A stretch of 64,000 nt of DNA from REEB52 sp964626905 (GTDB lineage: Bacteria > Chlamydiota > Chlamydiia > Chlamydiales > SM23-39). Below the pieces are notes generated by a model. The model was not told the origin of the DNA. It was given only the letters and a program-made list of their open reading frames with translations, and did not search any database. The position numbers were made by a program, and so were the translations under genes. Positions 16,673 through 24,948 of this stretch are shown here, piece after piece. Within the stretch, counting starts at the first letter, position 1. The number at the start of each line of letters is the position of its first letter. Location: positions 62,001-126,000 of the forward strand of contig CAZVHA010000002.1 of assembly GCA_964626905.1 (NCBI GenBank), read 5' to 3'.

Positions 16673-18190
16673 ATGATAAAAAGTCTCTTTCTTTTTTATT
16701 CGGTTGCCTGTTTTGGGTCCCCGATGACTCTTGAAGAGAAGGTGGGCCAGCTCCTGATGGTTCACTTTCGGGGGATAGAAGCGAATGACGATGCAAGGCG
16801 GCTCGTCCAGGGAGTAAAAGTTGGAGCTATCATCTACTACAACTGGGCAAATGAATTGAACTCCCCTGAGCAGGTGGCAGAATTAAGCAATGGCCTTCAA
16901 CAACTTGCAAAAGAGACTCCAAAGGGCATTCCCTTGCTGATCGCGGCCGATCAGGAAGGGGGAATTGTGTCGCGGCTCAATCAGGGGGGATTTACCGTTT
17001 TTCCTGGAAATTGGGCGGTGAAAGAGACGGGGGATCCAAAACTTGCGCAAGAGGCGGCCCTTTGCATGGGAAAAGAGATGATGAGTGTTGGGGTCAATAT
17101 GAACCTGGCTCCAGTGGTCGATGTGAACAGCAATCCCAAAAACCCGGTCATCGGAATCAGATCTTTCGGGGATGATCCTGTCATAGTGACCCAATACGGG
17201 AAAGAAGCTCTAAAAGGATACCAGCGAGCGGGAGTGGTGACGACCCTGAAACATTTTCCGGGCCATGGCGATGTAAAGAGAGATTCTCATCTCGATTTGC
17301 CTGTAGTTGAAAAATCTTTGCAGGCATTCCAGGAGTGTGATCTCGCCCCTTTTAGGGCACTCGCTAAAGAGGCCGACGCGGTCATGACCGCCCATCTTTT
17401 ATCTCCAATCGATCCATCTACCTGTGCCACCTTTTCTGAAAAGGTGATTCGCTATTTGAGAAGAGAAATTGGATTTGATGGGGTCGTGATCACTGATTCA
17501 CTGATCATGGGTGGAGTACTGAAAATCGCCGGCTCGGTTGATCAGGCGGCGATCCGGGCGCTAAATGCCGGGTGCGATCTTTTATGTTTAGGGGGAAGAC
17601 TTCTTGAAGGGGAAAACAAAGATCTAGAGCTCAAAGTTGAAGATGTTGAAAGGATCCACCGAGCCATCGTCAACGCGATTAGAGGGGGAATCATTCCCCA
17701 AAAGAGGATTGATGAGGCCGTTCGAAGAGTTCTTGATCTCAAATCGCGCGCTCTTTGCCGTCATTCGAATGGTTCGTTCAATAGAGCCCAGCATCAGGCT
17801 GTTGCCGAAGAGATCGCCAAAAGAGCCATCCAAGGGCCCGAGATTGCCTTTCCTCCCATGCCAGACAAGAAGGTGGTCCTTTTTGCCCCGCCCCAGGTTG
17901 CCTCTTTGTCTCTTTTGGCTCATCCCTTGGATCAACTTGAGGCTGCTAGTGAAGCAGATTGGCTGGTTGTCTTTTCTTACAATGCTTGGAAGGATCCCGA
18001 TCAAAAAGGGAAGATTGATGCATTGATCAAAACAGGGCGCCCCGTTGTTTTGGTGGCCACAAGAGATCCTCAAGATGGGGAGCTCTTTCCCCAGGTTGAG
18101 CGGGTCTATAGGACATTTAGTCCGACGGCCGTATCGATCGAGGCTCTACTCAAACGATTGCCCTCTTTTTCCCCTATTATCAGCAATTGA
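16673..18190 (+). CDS. beta-N-acetylglucosaminidase, GH3 family (NagZ-like)
   Basis: The 505-residue protein is a glycoside hydrolase family 3 enzyme. It shows the NagZ motif KHFPGHGDVKRDSH with the catalytic His/Asp dyad, the substrate-binding AADQEGGIVSRLN, and the nucleophile Asp in VVITDSLIMGG. NagZ removes N-acetylglucosamine from peptidoglycan fragments. The start at 16673 gives a short signal-like sequence MIKSLFLFYSVACFGS with AAGGA upstream, so the protein may be exported, unlike cytosolic E. coli NagZ (341 aa). The extra ~150 C-terminal residues match the longer two-domain GH3 form seen in Bacillus and others. The true gene is not the longer frame from 16433. Confidence 0.87.
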   Translation: MIKSLFLFYSVACFGSPMTLEEKVGQLLMVHFRGIEANDDARRLVQGVKVGAIIYYNWANELNSPEQVAELSNGLQQLAKETPKGIPLLIAADQEGGIVSRLNQGGFTVFPGNWAVKETGDPKLAQEAALCMGKEMMSVGVNMNLAPVVDVNSNPKNPVIGIRSFGDDPVIVTQYGKEALKGYQRAGVVTTLKHFPGHGDVKRDSHLDLPVVEKSLQAFQECDLAPFRALAKEADAVMTAHLLSPIDPSTCATFSEKVIRYLRREIGFDGVVITDSLIMGGVLKIAGSVDQAAIRALNAGCDLLCLGGRLLEGENKDLELKVEDVERIHRAIVNAIRGGIIPQKRIDEAVRRVLDLKSRALCRHSNGSFNRAQHQAVAEEIAKRAIQGPEIAFPPMPDKKVVLFAPPQVASLSLLAHPLDQLEAASEADWLVVFSYNAWKDPDQKGKIDALIKTGRPVVLVATRDPQDGELFPQVERVYRTFSPTAVSIEALLKRLPSFSPIISN

Positions 18191-18202
18191 CATGCGAAGG
18201 GG

Positions 18203-18246
18203 GTTTTGCGATCGATTGCCTGCATCACGAGTTCGGCAACATCGGC
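18203..18246. repeat. 44-bp copy of the SDR gene 3' region
   Basis: These 44 bases are identical to 18887-18930 inside the aminotransferase-SDR gene, where they encode part of DVAELVMQAIDRK. The copy lies just past nagZ and forms the 3' end of the neighbouring 159-codon frame, so it is a relic of recombination 0.7 kb away. Confidence 0.85.
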
Positions 18247-18704
18247 CTTGTACTCGAGAAAAGGCACGAATGGAGGTTCACTGCGAGAATCGCTAAAAAA
18301 ACTCCAGCTATCAGAAAACACGACTCGCACACAGCTGCGTAAAGTAAAAATATATTCAAAGCTAAATTCGCGATTTTTACAGCCACCATCAGAACTTTTT
18401 CAATAATATTCAGAGCGGTTTTTGCTCTGGGGAGGTTACAGATTTCCGTGATTTTTTTCGCACCGTGAATCAAAAGGGGAGCAAATAGAACCGCTGATGC
18501 TCCTACTAATGAGCCGTGGAAATGAGAACTATCAGCAACAAAACTCCAGAATGCAGCTGGGACCATCTGCAAAATTCTTCCAGCCACTTGCGCTGTGGGA
18601 GATTCCGATCTTGCCTCGATTGCAGCCCCAGTAGCATTGAGAGCCGTCACAGGAATCAGAATTTTAACAATTACTTCACCTATTGGATCCGCTATACAAT
18701 TCAT
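18225..18704 (-). CDS. hydrophobic Inc-like membrane protein, 3' end rearranged
   Basis: A 159-residue hydrophobic frame with at least three membrane segments, including a paired block near 104-145 (VLMVAVKIANLALNIFLLYAAV and FLIAGVFLAILAVNL in two pieces). Paired hydrophobic lobes are typical of chlamydial inclusion-membrane proteins, but I recognise no family. Its last ~10 codons fall inside the 44-bp copy of SDR-gene DNA, so the original C-terminus has probably been replaced. The upstream 80 bp are very AT-rich, consistent with a promoter. Could be a decaying gene. Confidence 0.45.
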   Translation of the reverse strand: MNCIADPIGEVIVKILIPVTALNATGAAIEARSESPTAQVAGRILQMVPAAFWSFVADSSHFHGSLVGASAVLFAPLLIHGAKKITEICNLPRAKTALNIIEKVLMVAVKIANLALNIFLLYAAVCESCFLIAGVFLAILAVNLHSCLFSSTRPMLPNS

Positions 18705-18786
18705 TTGCGAACTATAATAACATTATCGATATTAAAGTCAATATAATAACAAGTATAATTTTACTATAACGATATTAATAAACTCT

Positions 18787-20631
18787 TTAATTGCTAAAAA
18801 CTTTTTTCATAAGACGAGCGACACTTGAGGGGCAAAATTGATTCCAAGCAAGTTTAATTCTTGTTTTCCAAGAGCATGCAAAAGGAGTTTTGCGATCGAT
18901 TGCCTGCATCACGAGTTCGGCAACATCGGCTGGACCGATCTGTTTTTCTGGCTTTTTGAATTTGTAAAAACTAAGCGCTTTTCGCCCGAGGCGAAGAGCT
19001 GTGGAAGAGTCCATGTGGGGAGGCAAGAAAGTGATGACATCGATTCCAGTTCCTTGGAGTTCTCTTTGGAGCGATTCGCTCCAGCTCCAAAGGGCCCCTT
19101 TTGAAGCGGAATAGATAGAAAAAAGGGGCAAAGCGCAGCGGGCGCCTGTGGTCACAATATTGACAATGGTCCCATCTCCTCTTTGAAGCATTCCTGGGAT
19201 CACTTTTTGCGCTAAAATCAGCGGCGTCCAAAAATTGACTTCGAAGTTTTGACGAGACTTGTCCATTATCGACTCATGAAAGAGATCGGCAGCTGCTTCT
19301 ACGGCACAGTTGATGAGAAGATCGATTTCTCCCGGCTGAAAATCGTTCACATTTTCTGCATTGGAAAGATCCAGTTGAGCTCTCGTAATGGGGAGCACTT
19401 CATAACCTTTTTTCTCAAGAGCGGTAGAGATCGCGGCACCAAGGCCTCGCCCCGCCCCTGTCACAAGAGCTTTTTTTCTTCGCTCCGCCGGTTTTTCTTG
19501 AGTTCTAGAGGGGATGAATACACATCGGATCGATTTTTGGGTACCGGACAGCGTTTCAAAGAGTTTGGAAAGATCGTCCTCTAACACGGGTGCATGCAAA
19601 GAGAGGCGAATTTGATTTTTCCGATGAGTTACAAAGATCTTTTCCCCCAAAAGTTTTTGTTGGATTTCTTCCGCATCTGGAGTTTCAAACGTGATGATTC
19701 CCGCCCGCTTAGGAGGTGTTAACACAGAAAATCCCAGAGAGGTGAGTTCATTTGCTGCAGTTTCAGTGAGCTGAGCAATGCGGGAATAAATTTTCTCCCA
19801 TCCAATAGATCCCATCGTCTCGATTGAAGTGGCAAGGGCGGCGATTGCGGGAATATCGGAAAGTGCAGGTTCGAATCTCCGAGCTCCTGTAGTAAATTCC
19901 AAGCGCCCCCCTTCAAAATCGCGAATGTTTTCAACACTTGCCCAGCCAACTTGAGGGACAAAAAGATCTTCAATTCTCTTTTGATTGATATAGATAAACC
20001 CCGATCCAATGGGACCGAAGAGCCATTTTTGTCCTCCAGAAACTAAAAAATCGCACTCCAATGAGCGGACATCGATTGGAATCGCGCCGATGGCTTGAAT
20101 CGCATCGATTGCAAGTAAAATTCCTTTGGATTTGCACAATTTTCCAATCTCTTCGATTTCCCCTCGCCGCCCATCGCAATAAGAGACTGCTGAAAGGGCG
20201 ATGAGGCGGACATTCGAAAGATCGAGCGCCTCAAGCTGCTTTAGAAAAGAGCCGCTTGGCTCGATCGGCTCAGGACAAACTCCCTTTTTTTGCAAATTCA
20301 TCCACACGTATCGATTGGAGGGGAATTCGTCAGCTGGAAAGAGGATCCGATCCCCCTTTTGCCATGGGATTGCATTCGCAATGAGTGAGAGCCCACTGGA
20401 GGTGTTGGGGACAAACGCAATCTCATTCTGAGAGGCGTGGATGAGATTGGCGACGACAAGACGCGCTCGTTCCAAATGGGAAAACCATTCATTTCGATGA
20501 AATTGAAACGGCTCTTCTGATTGAGAGATCAGGGCGCGCATTTTTTCAGCAGAAGGGAGCAAAAGGGGAGCTGTCGCCCCGTAATTTAGATAGACGATCT
20601 CATTGAGCTGGGGGAGAAGATCGCGCATCAT
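18787..20631 (-). CDS. fusion: class V aminotransferase + short-chain dehydrogenase
   Basis: A 614-residue two-domain protein. Residues about 1-380 are a fold-type I, class V PLP enzyme (cysteine desulfurase/isopenicillin epimerase group): FVPNTSSGLSL for phosphate binding, LLAIDAIQAIGA with the PLP Asp, and VSGGQKWLFGP with the Schiff-base Lys. Residues about 390-614 are an SDR with TGAGRGLGAAI for NAD(P) and catalytic Tyr/Lys in YSASKGAL. Together they could convert an amino group to a ketone and reduce it, or the reverse. It is the last gene of a coupled lipid operon: its ATG at 20631 overlaps the stop of the CDP-alcohol transferase gene (ATGA). Substrate is unknown; a head-group or long-chain amino alcohol is plausible. 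Confidence 0.82.
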   Translation of the reverse strand: MMRDLLPQLNEIVYLNYGATAPLLLPSAEKMRALISQSEEPFQFHRNEWFSHLERARLVVANLIHASQNEIAFVPNTSSGLSLIANAIPWQKGDRILFPADEFPSNRYVWMNLQKKGVCPEPIEPSGSFLKQLEALDLSNVRLIALSAVSYCDGRRGEIEEIGKLCKSKGILLAIDAIQAIGAIPIDVRSLECDFLVSGGQKWLFGPIGSGFIYINQKRIEDLFVPQVGWASVENIRDFEGGRLEFTTGARRFEPALSDIPAIAALATSIETMGSIGWEKIYSRIAQLTETAANELTSLGFSVLTPPKRAGIITFETPDAEEIQQKLLGEKIFVTHRKNQIRLSLHAPVLEDDLSKLFETLSGTQKSIRCVFIPSRTQEKPAERRKKALVTGAGRGLGAAISTALEKKGYEVLPITRAQLDLSNAENVNDFQPGEIDLLINCAVEAAADLFHESIMDKSRQNFEVNFWTPLILAQKVIPGMLQRGDGTIVNIVTTGARCALPLFSIYSASKGALWSWSESLQRELQGTGIDVITFLPPHMDSSTALRLGRKALSFYKFKKPEKQIGPADVAELVMQAIDRKTPFACSWKTRIKLAWNQFCPSSVARLMKKVFSN

Positions 20632-21185
20632 CGGGCAAATTGCCTTTTCAACCGGAGAACGATTGTGAGTAGCCCGCCGAAAATCGTCCAAATGAGAAAT
20701 AGACGCATCGGATTTGCAAGGGGGATCAAAGAACAGAGGATCAGGGCGGCTAATCGATCAGTTTGCCCCACGGGTCCCACGCTTTGAATCGGCTTTTTAA
20801 CCGCAAGCCCAATGAGCCCGCTAAATGTTGTGAGCCAAGCGACGATCAGAGCTAAAATACCCCAGCTCGGGTCTTTCCATGCCAGGACGCCCATGAGGAG
20901 TAAATCGGAAATTTCTGGAGTGAGGCGATTTAAAATTTCCCCTGTAGCCGTCCCTTTTTTGAAGTGCTCCGCGATGAGACCATCGAGAGTTCCAAAAAAC
21001 AGCCTCAAAAGGATGAAAACCGAGCCCAAAATATACCGATCAGCCCAATAGAAATAGGCGATGCAAAGGCCGATGGGGAGAAGGAGAAGGCTCACCCAAT
21101 TGGGATTGATTTTCTCCATGTAGGGCAAAATCCAAAAGAGCCATTTCCTCGCGCTGTATTTGAGATTGTAAAGTCCAAAATTCAC
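20628..21185 (-). CDS. CDP-alcohol phosphatidyltransferase-like (YnbA-type)
   Basis: A 185-residue membrane protein with about six segments. The CDP-alcohol transferase motif is recognisable but altered: LDGLIAEHF, then Gly after eight residues, then ILNRLTPE. Of the four canonical Asp only the one in LDG is clear; first, third and fourth positions read Gly, Asn and Pro. As I recall, E. coli YnbA has the same LDG...GxILNE variant and a GPxGxxDR motif like the GPVGQTDRLA seen here, so this looks like a subfamily trait, not decay. It is coupled at both ends (ATGA overlaps). Probable role: transfer of a phosphatidyl group from CDP-diacylglycerol to an unknown alcohol. Confidence 0.72.
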   Translation of the reverse strand: MNFGLYNLKYSARKWLFWILPYMEKINPNWVSLLLLPIGLCIAYFYWADRYILGSVFILLRLFFGTLDGLIAEHFKKGTATGEILNRLTPEISDLLLMGVLAWKDPSWGILALIVAWLTTFSGLIGLAVKKPIQSVGPVGQTDRLAALILCSLIPLANPMRLFLIWTIFGGLLTIVLRLKRQFAR

Positions 21186-21946
21186 GGTTTCCTCGCTTTG
21201 ATGACAGAATAATACCCTTTTGGATCAGAGAGGGCCTTTTCCACGCAAAAGCCGGTTGTTTTAAGCCAAGTGCTCACATCACCTACAGAGCGCATAGTCA
21301 TTTTCAAGGGATTATGGTTGAAGTCTGTAAAAATTTTTTGTACAAGAGCTTGGTTTGGGTGAGATGTCTGAATCGAAAGAATAAATGCGCCATTGGAAGG
21401 AAGCGCTTCAAAAATCATTTCGATCGACTTTTGAATTTGCACATCTTCGTTGATCCAATCGTAAAACCCCGAAGAGACGACGATGTGAGGTTTGAGTGAG
21501 ATCATCGCTTTTCGATCAAAGGCATCTCCCTTTTCAAAAAGAACATTTTTTATCCCTTCCGATTGGGCTTTCCTTGCCCCCTCCTCCAGCCAACGAGTAT
21601 CGAGATCTCGGCAAATCGCCTCCACCTGTTTTTCTTTTTTGATTACGGAGAGGATATAGGAGGCAGGACCAGAGGCGATATCTACGAGTTTCAGAGGAGT
21701 TTGTCTTGTGGAAATGGCCTCTTTGAGAAGAAATTCGAGGTTTTGTCTTCGAATGCGAACTGCTTCCCATCCTGGATGGGAGAGAAACATTTGATCGATC
21801 CATTTTCCAATGATCCATTTCCCTGAGGCTCTTTTTTCATAGATGTAGTCGAGCATTTTCCCAGAGGTGAGCCCCTCTTTGATGCAAAGATCAATTCCAT
21901 TGCTCAAACGACCTAGGGTGTGAAAGAAAAGTTTGACAAAGAACAT
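21182..21946 (-). CDS. class I SAM-dependent methyltransferase (Methyltransf_20/YnbC-type)
   Basis: The 254-residue protein has a SAM-binding motif LVDIASGPASYIL, an acidic second strand ICRDLDTRWLEEG, and GDAFDRKA. The order resembles PF12147-type methyltransferases, found in E. coli YnbC fused to a hydrolase; that comparison is from memory. The start at 21946 is chosen for AGGCGG upstream and overlaps plsC by 34 nt; the open frame to 22249 is plsC shadow. Its place in the operon between an acyltransferase and the CDP-alcohol transferase suggests methylation of a lipid head group or fatty-chain precursor. Confidence 0.75.
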   Translation of the reverse strand: MFFVKLFFHTLGRLSNGIDLCIKEGLTSGKMLDYIYEKRASGKWIIGKWIDQMFLSHPGWEAVRIRRQNLEFLLKEAISTRQTPLKLVDIASGPASYILSVIKKEKQVEAICRDLDTRWLEEGARKAQSEGIKNVLFEKGDAFDRKAMISLKPHIVVSSGFYDWINEDVQIQKSIEMIFEALPSNGAFILSIQTSHPNQALVQKIFTDFNHNPLKMTMRSVGDVSTWLKTTGFCVEKALSDPKGYYSVIKARKP

Positions 21947-22647
21947 AGTTCTACCGCCTGTTGTGTGGTTTTTGCAATGTGAGCATACCCCTCTTTTGTT
22001 CTCGGAACATCTTTGAAGAGAAGAGGAGGCCCGATTTGGACCCGGATTTTCTTGGGTTTTGGAAAAAAAGAGCCTTTTGCCCAAGCCTGGTGCGCTCCTG
22101 AAATATGGGCTGGAACGACAAGGCGATCTGTTCCAGCTACCAAAAAGCCGAGCCCGCTCTTGAAGGGCTGCATTTGGCCATCGAGCGATCTTGTCCCTTC
22201 GGGAAACATAACGAGGGCTGAGTGAGAAGCGCCCAATACATCGGCACAAAGCTCCAGGCTACGGCGGGGATTTTTTTCTCTTTCAAAAGGGAGAGCATTG
22301 AAGGCAATTGAGGCAAAAAAACTGCGAAAAAATGTAGAGAAAAAATAGTCTTTTGCAGCGAGCGCAAAAGTGGTGCTGATCGAACGGAAGGGAAGGGATG
22401 CCAAAAGGCATATGGCATCGAGGTGGCTTGAGTGATTGGAAATGAGGACAAAATTTCCCACCTTGGGGAGGTGTTGTTTGCCCGATATTTTGAGGCGAAA
22501 ATAGAGCTTGAGCCAAAGTCGCATTACCCCATTCCAAAAAAAGCGGATCGCTGAAAAGGAGATATCTTTTTCCCGAGGGAAAACAGTGAGAGACTCTGAA
22601 ATGGGTCTTTGAAGACAATCAAAAGGTTCATATTTCCACTCAGTCAT
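21913..22647 (-). CDS. 1-acylglycerol-3-phosphate acyltransferase (PlsC-like)
   Basis: A 244-residue acyltransferase with the catalytic HX4D motif in NHSSHLDAICLL and the substrate-binding MFPEGTRSLDG. PlsC enzymes add the second acyl chain to lysophosphatidic acid at the inner membrane. Its ATG overlaps the cdsA stop by 4 nt (22644-22647). In this operon it supplies phosphatidic acid or a related acylated precursor to the CdsA-like enzyme. It may be specialised, because chlamydial genomes normally carry another plsC elsewhere. Confidence 0.88.
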   Translation of the reverse strand: MTEWKYEPFDCLQRPISESLTVFPREKDISFSAIRFFWNGVMRLWLKLYFRLKISGKQHLPKVGNFVLISNHSSHLDAICLLASLPFRSISTTFALAAKDYFFSTFFRSFFASIAFNALPFEREKNPRRSLELCADVLGASHSALVMFPEGTRSLDGQMQPFKSGLGFLVAGTDRLVVPAHISGAHQAWAKGSFFPKPKKIRVQIGPPLLFKDVPRTKEGYAHIAKTTQQAVELCSLSNFSFTP

Positions 22648-23576
22648 AAAAAAGTCCCCGCGGGTATAAGAAAATACTTCAACATGTGAAAATAAAGAGG
22701 CGCGACAAAGATCAGACTATCAGCCCTATCGAGAAGACCTCCGTGCCCTGGAATCAAAGTCCCCATATCTTTCACTCCGATATCTCTTTTGACAAAGCTA
22801 ATCACCAAATCGCCAAATGTCCCCCCAATCCAGATGATGAGGACGCTGAGGATGTAGAGAGAGGGGCTGAGGGGATAGAGCCAAGAACTGACCCCCCAAG
22901 TATAGAGGGCAGTCACTAAAAGAGCTCCAAAACTCCCTTCGATTGTTTTGTTTGGACTGATTTCAGAGACGAGTTTGTGTTTTCCAAAAAGCTTCCCCGT
23001 CAAAAATGCCCCAGCATCATTCAATTCGGTCCCAATGATCAGATACAGTAGGAACCCCACACCCGCAGGAAATTTTTCAAAATAGGCGAGATGGGCTAAA
23101 AACCAACCAATATAGATAAGGGCAATGGTACTGAGCCCCACTTTTTGAACCATCCCCTTATAGCGATTGCGCAAAATCGGCAGAATGAAAAGAGCTCCTA
23201 TAGCGTAGATTGGCATAGCCGTAAAAAGCCCATACCAATCAAACCAAACCGACAGATAGATTCCCAAAATACCTAAATAAAGAATCGACATGAAAAACCA
23301 ATCGCGATATAAGCCTGTCGCTTTTGCAAATTCTTTCGTGCAAAAAATTGAGAGGAGAGCCAAGCAGATGATGAGTGAATCTCGCCCAAGCCCAACGACT
23401 ACAAAAATGACCGGCCCCATGACGAACCAAGACTTGTAGGCCTTCCAAATCGAGCGGGCTTTTTCTTTCATAGGAAGAGATAGGCAGTTCAGAATTGCAA
23501 TTGCGCAACCGATGAGTGCCATCAGCCCCCAAAAGAACAAGAAAAAGAATTGATATTCAGGATAATTCCAAATCAT
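22644..23576 (-). CDS. phosphatidate cytidylyltransferase (CdsA family)
   Basis: The 310-residue polytopic membrane protein has eight or so segments and the CdsA signature in two pieces, SFVKRDIGVKDMG and LIPGHGGLLDRADSL. CdsA makes CDP-diacylglycerol from phosphatidic acid and CTP. It is first in the operon of five coupled genes. Because a housekeeping cdsA is usually linked to frr/dxr or cmk/plsC, this may be the second, YnbB-like copy dedicated to the pathway here; that is inference. The first codons of this gene also occur as a relic at 16208-16222. Confidence 0.87.
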   Translation of the reverse strand: MIWNYPEYQFFFLFFWGLMALIGCAIAILNCLSLPMKEKARSIWKAYKSWFVMGPVIFVVVGLGRDSLIICLALLSIFCTKEFAKATGLYRDWFFMSILYLGILGIYLSVWFDWYGLFTAMPIYAIGALFILPILRNRYKGMVQKVGLSTIALIYIGWFLAHLAYFEKFPAGVGFLLYLIIGTELNDAGAFLTGKLFGKHKLVSEISPNKTIEGSFGALLVTALYTWGVSSWLYPLSPSLYILSVLIIWIGGTFGDLVISFVKRDIGVKDMGTLIPGHGGLLDRADSLIFVAPLYFHMLKYFLIPAGTFL

Positions 23577-23760
23577 TTTTTTTCAGGTCCATTTTCCCAT
23601 CTATTCCTCTTTAGGAGCAACCTAATTCCGTAAAATGCTAATATGTTTCTTCAAAGAGTTTTAGTGAAGTGAACAGGGTTCTATTTGTCTTGCTTTTCGT
23701 TGCAACACTCTTTTGCGATTGGGTCCTTAAGGGAGCTCTCCTCGCCCCAGTATTTCAATC
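23577..23760. pseudogene. relic of exostosin-like gene 5' end
   Basis: From about 23674 the plus strand reads GGGTTCTATTTGTCTTGC and ACTCTTTTGCGATTGGGTCC, matching the start of the exostosin-like gene at 24978-25090 with an internal deletion between two TTTTGCGA copies. The frame is not open. With the intact gene now 1.2 kb further, the HTH-Fic cassette appears to sit between a broken and an intact copy. Upstream, 23577-23650 is similar to 16217-16310. Confidence 0.6.
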
Positions 23761-23787
23761 AGGATCCTCTCGCCAAGCCTTGCATAC

Positions 23788-23839
23788 AGCATCAATGCTA
23801 TTAAATGTTGCTATAAATATAGCATCAATGCTATTAAAT
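23788..23839 (+). promoter_or_regulatory. tandem palindromic operator of HTH-Fic cassette
   Basis: Two identical 19-bp direct repeats (23788-23806 and 23821-23839) each contain the dyad AGCAT-CA-ATGCT, spaced 33 bp start to start. They lie 34 bp before the HTH gene, the position expected for autorepression by the encoded regulator. Confidence 0.65.
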
Positions 23840-23872
23840 AGATAGGCAAAGACAATAGACGAGGGGGGGTAT

Positions 23873-24331
23873 ATGGGAAAGGCTTTTAAGTCTGAAAAAC
23901 TTATGGTTGAAGAAATCTCACGGGCGGGGGCTCGTCTAGTCCCCCCTCTTCGGGGACTTTCTATTGGGCAGTTGATTGGCATTATTCGTAAGCAATTAGG
24001 GATGTCTCAAAAAATCCTTTCTTCAAAAGCTAAAATTCCTCAATCTACCTTATCGAGAGTAGAGCAGGGAAAGGGGGATCAGAATATTGCCACCGTAAAA
24101 AAAATTCTGAATGCTCTATCCTGCGATCTCATTTTAGTTCCCATTTTAAGAGAGCCAATCGATGTACAGCGTCGCAGACAAGCTCGTCGGGTTGCAGAAA
24201 AGCACATACGCTATTTGAAGGGAACGATGAGTCTGGAAAAGCAGGAACCCGATTCCGATTTTCTCAATGAACTTTTGACCGAGAAAGAAGAAGAGCTTTT
24301 GCGTTCAAAAGCAAAGCTATGGGAGCACTAG
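23873..24331 (+). CDS. XRE-type HTH regulator (mobile mystery protein A)
   Basis: A 152-residue protein with a helix-turn-helix around 48-100 (IIRKQLGMSQKILSSKAKI, then PQSTLSRVEQGKGDQNIATV). Together with the Fic gene 1 bp downstream it matches the 'mobile mystery' A/B pair, a recurrent two-gene unit in mobile regions. It presumably acts as antitoxin and autoregulator, binding the tandem dyads at 23788-23839. An RGG-like cluster of basic residues follows the HTH. Start at 23873 follows a G-rich segment (GGGGGG) suited for ribosome binding. Confidence 0.8.
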   Translation: MGKAFKSEKLMVEEISRAGARLVPPLRGLSIGQLIGIIRKQLGMSQKILSSKAKIPQSTLSRVEQGKGDQNIATVKKILNALSCDLILVPILREPIDVQRRRQARRVAEKHIRYLKGTMSLEKQEPDSDFLNELLTEKEEELLRSKAKLWEH

Positions 24332-24332
24332 T

Positions 24333-24938
24333 ATGGGTGGAAGATTTCAATTCCCCAAAGGGGCAACTCCGCTCGATGATATCAGTGGACTCAAACTTTC
24401 TTGGGTTCAGCAACTAAGGGATCTGAATCGAGCTGAGGCTGAAAATATCTCCCAAGCACAAAAAAAATACCTGGAGAAGTCAATCGATGATCCATCGAAA
24501 TGGTTCAATCCTACTTTTCTGAGAAAAATTCATATGACAATGTTTGGGGATGTATGGGATTGGGCTGGACGGTGGAGAAAATCGATCACAAACATCGGGA
24601 TCAAGCCGCAGTTTATTCCCATGAAACTATCCGAGCTATGCGCTCAGGTCATCTCCTGGGGAACGGGATCTGCTAAAATGACTTATCTGGAGCGTTCAGC
24701 ACGAATTCATCATCAGTTGGTCAGCATCCATCCATTTGAAAATGGGAATGGCCGCTTTTCCCGTCTTGTGGCCGATCGATACCTCCTCGCCTACAGGTGC
24801 ACTCATCCGATTTGGCCATCACATTTAGGAATCAATGGTGAGATCCGCGATCGATACATATTAAGTTTGAAAGCTGCTGACCGAGGAGATTATTTGCCAA
24901 TGATTCAATTGATGCGAGAATTTCATGCCAAAGAATAG
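24333..24938 (+). CDS. Fic-domain protein (mobile mystery protein B)
   Basis: A 201-residue Fic protein with the complete active site HPFENGNGRFSR (about residues 131-142), including catalytic His, the acidic Glu and both Arg. Fic enzymes transfer AMP or another phosphate-linked group onto target proteins. No inhibitory (S/T)xxxE(G/N) helix is evident in this protein; inhibition may come from the adjacent HTH partner. N-terminal LDDISGLKLSWVQQLRDLNRAE fits the mobile-mystery-B subgroup. The pair could function as a toxin-antitoxin module or as a host-directed effector, since obligate intracellular bacteria use Fic proteins as effectors. Confidence 0.88.
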   Translation: MGGRFQFPKGATPLDDISGLKLSWVQQLRDLNRAEAENISQAQKKYLEKSIDDPSKWFNPTFLRKIHMTMFGDVWDWAGRWRKSITNIGIKPQFIPMKLSELCAQVISWGTGSAKMTYLERSARIHHQLVSIHPFENGNGRFSRLVADRYLLAYRCTHPIWPSHLGINGEIRDRYILSLKAADRGDYLPMIQLMREFHAKE

Positions 24939-24948
24939 TGGCTTCCCT

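Noticed and set aside
20628..21185. Loss of catalytic Asp as evidence of a dead enzyme
   Set aside because: The same pattern is recalled in the YnbA subfamily and the gene is coupled in an intact operon, so decay is not the best reading.
23788..23839. Two direct repeats as the start of a CRISPR array
   Set aside because: Only two copies with a 14-nt gap and no cas genes; the internal dyad and position fit an operator.
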